NCBI GenBank assembly: GCA_964562375.1
Contig: CAZLSW010000005.1
Location: 1 to 64,000, forward strand
Source of the DNA: JAJPXC01 sp964562375
GTDB lineage: Bacteria; Bacteroidota; Bacteroidia; Bacteroidales; Muribaculaceae
Reading direction: 5' to 3'
Length of the DNA: 64,000 nucleotides
Shown: positions 60,739-64,000 of the stretch, piece by piece
How positions within the stretch are numbered: the first letter of the stretch is position 1
Layout: each line of letters opens with the position of its first letter
Notes under the pieces: model-generated
What the model saw: the letters and a program-made list of their open reading frames with translations, nothing else
What the model was told of the DNA's origin: nothing
Database searches by the model: none
Position numbers and translations under genes: made by a program

Positions 60739-62529
60739 TCATTCTGCGGCCTTCGTGGCGTAGAAGTCGCGGAGGACGGCGAAGGCGGCTTTCTTTACCC
60801 CACGGTCGGAAACGAGGCCCTTACGGTTGAAGAAATTCTGCGTCTGGTGGTTTTGACGGCGTGGCGAGCGGAAATCTTTGAGAATCCAGGGGGAGCAACC
60901 GGCCCATCCGTCCTGACGGTTATACATATTCAATGTGCGGGCGTAGAGGTCGGCCTGGTACTCCTCGGTCCATTTCTGGGTGGGGGCGCCATGCCAACCG
61001 GCCACGGCACCGGCACCAAACTCGCTCACAAAGAACGGTTTGTCGTAAGGGATGTCGTAGTTGTGATGGTCGCACAATTGGGGAGTGCCGCCATACCAGC
61101 CGAGGTAGGCATTGAAGCTAACGATATCGACCCACTGGTGCATGTTGTCACTGATATGGGCCACGTCATCGTTTTCGGAAGTGATCTCCATGGCCATCGA
61201 CAGCAGGCGCTCTTGGTCGGCCTCCTTCACCTGACGGGCTAAAGCGGTGAGAAATTGGTCGCGGGCGGGCGTGTGGGGCGTCTCGTTGGCGATGCTCCAC
61301 ACAACGATGGCGCAGCGGTTGTGGTCGCGACTGATGTTGTCGCACAGCTGGGCTTGGGCGTTGGCCAATGTGGCGGGATTTTCCCAGTCGATGGTCCAAT
61401 AGACAGGGATTTCCGACCACACCATCAGTCCCAACTCCTCGGCGCGGCGCACCATGTACTCGTTGTGGGGATAATGAGCCAAGCGCACGAAGTTACAGTT
61501 CAGTTCTTTAGCCCATTGCAACAGGGTGTCGCACTCGGCCTTGGCGGTTACTCTCCTTCCCTCGAACGGAGCCTCCTCGTGGATGGATATGCCGCGGAAG
61601 AACACTGGCTGTCCGTTGAGCTTGATGGTCTTGCCGTCGACGGCGATATGGCGGAAGCCGATACGGTCGCGGAGAGTCTCGTCGCCGCAAGCCACCTCGA
61701 CGTCATAGAGCCGAGGCGACTCGGGGCTCCACAACTCGGGCTTGGCCTTGACCGTGGCCGAGGCTTGGCCCTGGTCGTCGGTCGTAAGCTCGCGCTTGAT
61801 TTTCAATTCGGGGATGGAGATGGTGACCTTCTGGCCCTCAGCGGGTTGGGCAAGCTGAACCGATAGTGAGATTTCGTTGTATTTCTGGGGGGAAAGCTTT
61901 AGTGAGTAGTCGTCGACCGACACCTCAGGCGTGGTCACAAGCATCACGTCGCGGGTGATGCCGCCATAGTTCCACCAATCACTGATCAACGTGGGCACAT
62001 CCTCGGCGTGGCGGGTGTTGTTAACCCTGACAACCAAGGTGTTATCACCTTCATTCAGCTTGCCTGTCACATCGAAGTTGAAGGGGGTGAAACCGCCCTC
62101 ATGGGTACCCAATTTCTCTCCGTTGAGGTAAACGTCGGCGTGGTAGTTGACAGCGGCGAAATAGAGGTATTGACGGCTGTCGGGAGTTCCGTGGAATGGG
62201 ACGTTGCGCTTGTACCACACGGTGCCCTCGTAGAGCATCAATTCAGGTCGCTGGATGTTCCAGTCGCCGGGCACTTGGAGGGTCTCGGCATCGCAGAAGT
62301 CGTATTCCACATGGTCGTAGCCGCTTTGCGGTTGCTGGTCGCGGAAGAAACCGTTGGGGGTTTCGTTCATGCGGTAGTCGTAGTAGCCGGTCTCGATAGG
62401 GTCGACAATGGTTTGCCACGTGCCGTTGAGGGAGGTTACATCCCGTGAATATACGTTGTGGAGCACACGCTCGGCCTGGGCGCCGGAGACCACGGCGCAT
62501 AATGCCACCGCCAGTAAAAATCTCTTCAT
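60739..62529 (-). CDS. GH2 glycoside hydrolase, probable beta-glucuronidase
   Basis: 596 residues, secreted (signal peptide MKRFLLAVALCAVVSGAQA). GH2 architecture: sugar-binding domain ('YLYFAAVNYHADVYLNGEKL'), Ig-like middle, and a TIM barrel with acid/base Glu416 ('VVWSIANETPHTP') and nucleophile Glu503 ('FFVSEFGAG'). An Asn-x-Lys motif (Asn568-Arg-Lys570, 'FFNRKGLVSDRG') matches the position and form of the uronate-recognising NxK of E. coli GusA (Asn566/Lys568), favouring beta-glucuronidase or a related uronidase over beta-galactosidase. The length also matches GusA (~603). Its promoter overlaps the upstream gene's terminator. Substrate is inferred, not proven. Confidence 0.9.
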   Translation of the reverse strand: MKRFLLAVALCAVVSGAQAERVLHNVYSRDVTSLNGTWQTIVDPIETGYYDYRMNETPNGFFRDQQPQSGYDHVEYDFCDAETLQVPGDWNIQRPELMLYEGTVWYKRNVPFHGTPDSRQYLYFAAVNYHADVYLNGEKLGTHEGGFTPFNFDVTGKLNEGDNTLVVRVNNTRHAEDVPTLISDWWNYGGITRDVMLVTTPEVSVDDYSLKLSPQKYNEISLSVQLAQPAEGQKVTISIPELKIKRELTTDDQGQASATVKAKPELWSPESPRLYDVEVACGDETLRDRIGFRHIAVDGKTIKLNGQPVFFRGISIHEEAPFEGRRVTAKAECDTLLQWAKELNCNFVRLAHYPHNEYMVRRAEELGLMVWSEIPVYWTIDWENPATLANAQAQLCDNISRDHNRCAIVVWSIANETPHTPARDQFLTALARQVKEADQERLLSMAMEITSENDDVAHISDNMHQWVDIVSFNAYLGWYGGTPQLCDHHNYDIPYDKPFFVSEFGAGAVAGWHGAPTQKWTEEYQADLYARTLNMYNRQDGWAGCSPWILKDFRSPRRQNHQTQNFFNRKGLVSDRGVKKAAFAVLRDFYATKAAE

Positions 62530-62565
62530 AGTCGTATCGTGATGAATTCAGTTATGGTACCACCG

Positions 62566-62597
62566 CGAAGTTACAACAAAAATCGGGCTGCGCCAAA
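62566..62597 (-). promoter_or_regulatory. Promoter of the GH2 gene
   Basis: On the minus strand TTTG (62594-62597), 20-nt spacer, TAACTTCG (62566-62573). The TTTG lies in the loop of the terminator of the upstream gene. Confidence 0.7.
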
Positions 62598-62612
62598 CGG
62601 TGCAACCCGATT
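62581..62612 (-). terminator. Intrinsic terminator of the TPR gene
   Basis: The arms 62581-62594 and 62599-62612 pair over 14 positions (one C-A mismatch, one G-T) around AAAC, flanked by TTTTTT and AAA tracts. It lies 22 nt past the stop codon of the TPR gene. Confidence 0.8.
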
Positions 62613-62633
62613 TTTTAATGGGGGAAGCCAGGG

Positions 62634-64000
62634 TTATTTCAGGCCCTCGACGAATTTGCGGAGGTCCTCATTCTCGGGGTCGAGCTCGAGGAACTTCTGG
62701 TAGTAACCCTTGGCTGTCTCGGTGTCCTTTTGCTTCATGTAGTAGCCACCGAGCAGGTTATAGATCGAGCGGTAGTCGTTGGCGCGCTTCTCGAGGTTGG
62801 CGGGGTCGGCGTCAAGCACTTTGAGAGTTTGCTGGAAAGCCTCGACGGTCTCGGCGGTGGGGTCGTTGTTGTCGCGGATGTAGAGGATACGTGCCTTGGT
62901 GAAGATGGGCAGGTAGTGGTCGGGCACGCGGTCAACAGCGATCTGGGCGTACTTCAAACCGTTCTCGATGGCGGCTGCGCGCTCGGGGGAGTCGGCCTCG
63001 CTGGTTGCGGCAAGGTTCTGGTAACGACGGGCCAATGAGAGGATATCGTTGGTGGAGGCGTCGCCCGAGTCAACGTATTTCTGGAGGGCGGCTGCGGCCT
63101 GGGGATACATCTTGGCGCGGTCGTAAGCCGAGCTGAGGTCAACCAAAAGAGCGGTCTTGTCGGGGGCGACCTCCACGGCTTTCTCGAATTGGGCTACCGC
63201 CAGGGTGTCCTGGCCGAGCTTCTCGAGCACGTCGCCATAGGTGGTGTAGTCGTTGGCCACAAACTCAGCCTTGGGGTTGGCGAAGAACTCCTTGGCGTAT
63301 TTGTCGGCCTCGGGATAGTTCTCCAAAGCGGCCTGGTCGAGGAAGAGCATGCGCTGCATGTAGAAGTTGGTGGGGTCCTCACGCAGAATCTTCTGGGCAA
63401 GGTCGAACGACTCCTGATATTTCTTGCCGAAGTAGAGCAGACCCACGTAGCGTTGCTCGTCCTTCTTGAAGTGGTTGGGGTTCTGGATGTATTTGCCGTA
63501 CTGCTCGGCGGCCATTGTCAGCTGGTTGTTCTCGTAGTACTGCTCGGCGAGCTCACGCTGTGCCATGGCCGAGTTGGGAAGAGCCTCAAGCAGGTCCTGC
63601 ACCATCTTGATGGAGTACTGGGGATTGACGGGGAAATAGGTGCGGGCGTATTTGATGAAGGCACCGGGGTAGTCAACCACGTTGTTGTCCTCCTTGTCCA
63701 TGTTCATGGCCATCTCGTAGAGGCCGGCGGCGTTGCCCACATTCTTGGCGGCCTCGCGGTCGGCCTCAAGGATGTAAATCGCGGGCTCTTTCTTGTTTTT
63801 CTTGCGTGCCTGAGCGATGTTGTCGTCGATCTCCTTGGCGTAGGTTGTGGGGTCGGCGTTGAAGTAGGCGCGGGCAATGTCGGCGTAAATCGCAGCGTTC
63901 TTGCCGGCGAGGTTCTGAGCCTGCTTGAACTGGGGAGTAGCCGAGCCCTTGTCGCCCTGTGACAGAGCCAGCTGGCCCAGACCTACATAGTTGAGAGGTT
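62634..64000 (-). CDS. TPR-repeat protein, 5' end beyond the window
   Basis: Open without a stop to the window edge, so about 455 C-terminal residues are visible and the true start is outside. Multiple tetratricopeptide-type helix pairs ('SAMAQRELAEQYYENNQLTM', 'DEQRYVGLLYFGKKYQESFD', 'TYGDVLEKLGQDTLAVAQFE', 'NDYRSIYNLLGGYYMKQKDT'), ending 'LDPENEDLRKFVEGLK'. Probably periplasmic or envelope-associated in this group, but the signal region is not visible. Function unknown. Confidence 0.85.
   Translation of the reverse strand, partial: PLNYVGLGQLALSQGDKGSATPQFKQAQNLAGKNAAIYADIARAYFNADPTTYAKEIDDNIAQARKKNKKEPAIYILEADREAAKNVGNAAGLYEMAMNMDKEDNNVVDYPGAFIKYARTYFPVNPQYSIKMVQDLLEALPNSAMAQRELAEQYYENNQLTMAAEQYGKYIQNPNHFKKDEQRYVGLLYFGKKYQESFDLAQKILREDPTNFYMQRMLFLDQAALENYPEADKYAKEFFANPKAEFVANDYTTYGDVLEKLGQDTLAVAQFEKAVEVAPDKTALLVDLSSAYDRAKMYPQAAAALQKYVDSGDASTNDILSLARRYQNLAATSEADSPERAAAIENGLKYAQIAVDRVPDHYLPIFTKARILYIRDNNDPTAETVEAFQQTLKVLDADPANLEKRANDYRSIYNLLGGYYMKQKDTETAKGYYQKFLELDPENEDLRKFVEGLK

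Overview
The window looks like chromosome of a Bacteroidota bacterium of the order Bacteroidales, probably a gut Muribaculaceae-like organism. The evidence is type IX secretion (T9SS) sorting domains, a Bacteroidota-style dcw cluster with an FtsL-like protein and a PASTA-bearing FtsI, a DUF4492-cydAB operon, PCMD, DUF5723 and DUF4105 family proteins, and promoters of the TTTG-N19-21-TAnnTTTG type. Most genes are GC-rich with C-ending codons. The family assignment is inference; the order-level assignment is fairly secure.

Layout. 1-5.3 kb (+): a T9SS-exported protein, a lytic transglycosylase and uvrA. 5.5-10 kb (-): a 1489-residue T9SS surface protein, separated from uvrA by a 29-bp perfect bidirectional terminator. 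10.8-14 kb (+): a lipoprotein plus a DUF5723 outer-membrane-type protein. 14.3-22.2 kb (+): a stand-alone AAA ATPase, the DUF4492-cydAB operon, an Ntn-type amide hydrolase, gdhA and a TPR protein. 22.5-29.1 kb (+): an AT-richer four-gene operon with defence hallmarks (AIPR protein, degenerate Mrr-like protein with four tandem copies of an unnamed module, SF2 helicase, small acidic protein). 29.2-37.5 kb (-): rluD, a minimal nucleotidyltransferase, a PASTA membrane protein, secA, a phosphatase-superfamily protein and a DUF4105 protein. 37.7-54.4 kb (-): the dcw cell-wall and division cluster in transcription order rsmH-ftsL-ftsI-murE-mraY-murD-ftsW-[DUF1016 nuclease]-murG-murC-ftsQ-ftsA-ftsZ. 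55-64 kb (-): a PCMD operon, gltX-waaA, ychF, a GH2 beta-glucuronidase candidate and a truncated TPR gene.

How it works together. The dcw block makes lipid-linked peptidoglycan precursors (MurE, MurD, MurC, MraY, MurG), polymerises and crosslinks them (FtsW, FtsI) and places the division ring (FtsZ, FtsA, FtsQ, FtsL). SecA feeds the envelope and T9SS proteins through the inner membrane. CydAB supports microaerobic respiration, GdhA ammonia assimilation, and the GH2 and Ntn hydrolases point to host- or diet-derived substrates.

Most striking. (1) The 22.5-29.1 kb operon is the best candidate for an undescribed defence system. (2) A DUF1016/PD-(D/E)xK nuclease gene sits cleanly between ftsW and murG. 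(3) Intergenic DNA is full of structured repeats: a covarying 21-nt hairpin family, tandem heptamers of several sequences but one period that repeatedly supply or abut a stop codon, octamers, and TCGATT decamers. (4) A MITE-like inverted-repeat element lies upstream of rsmH, where mraZ usually sits.
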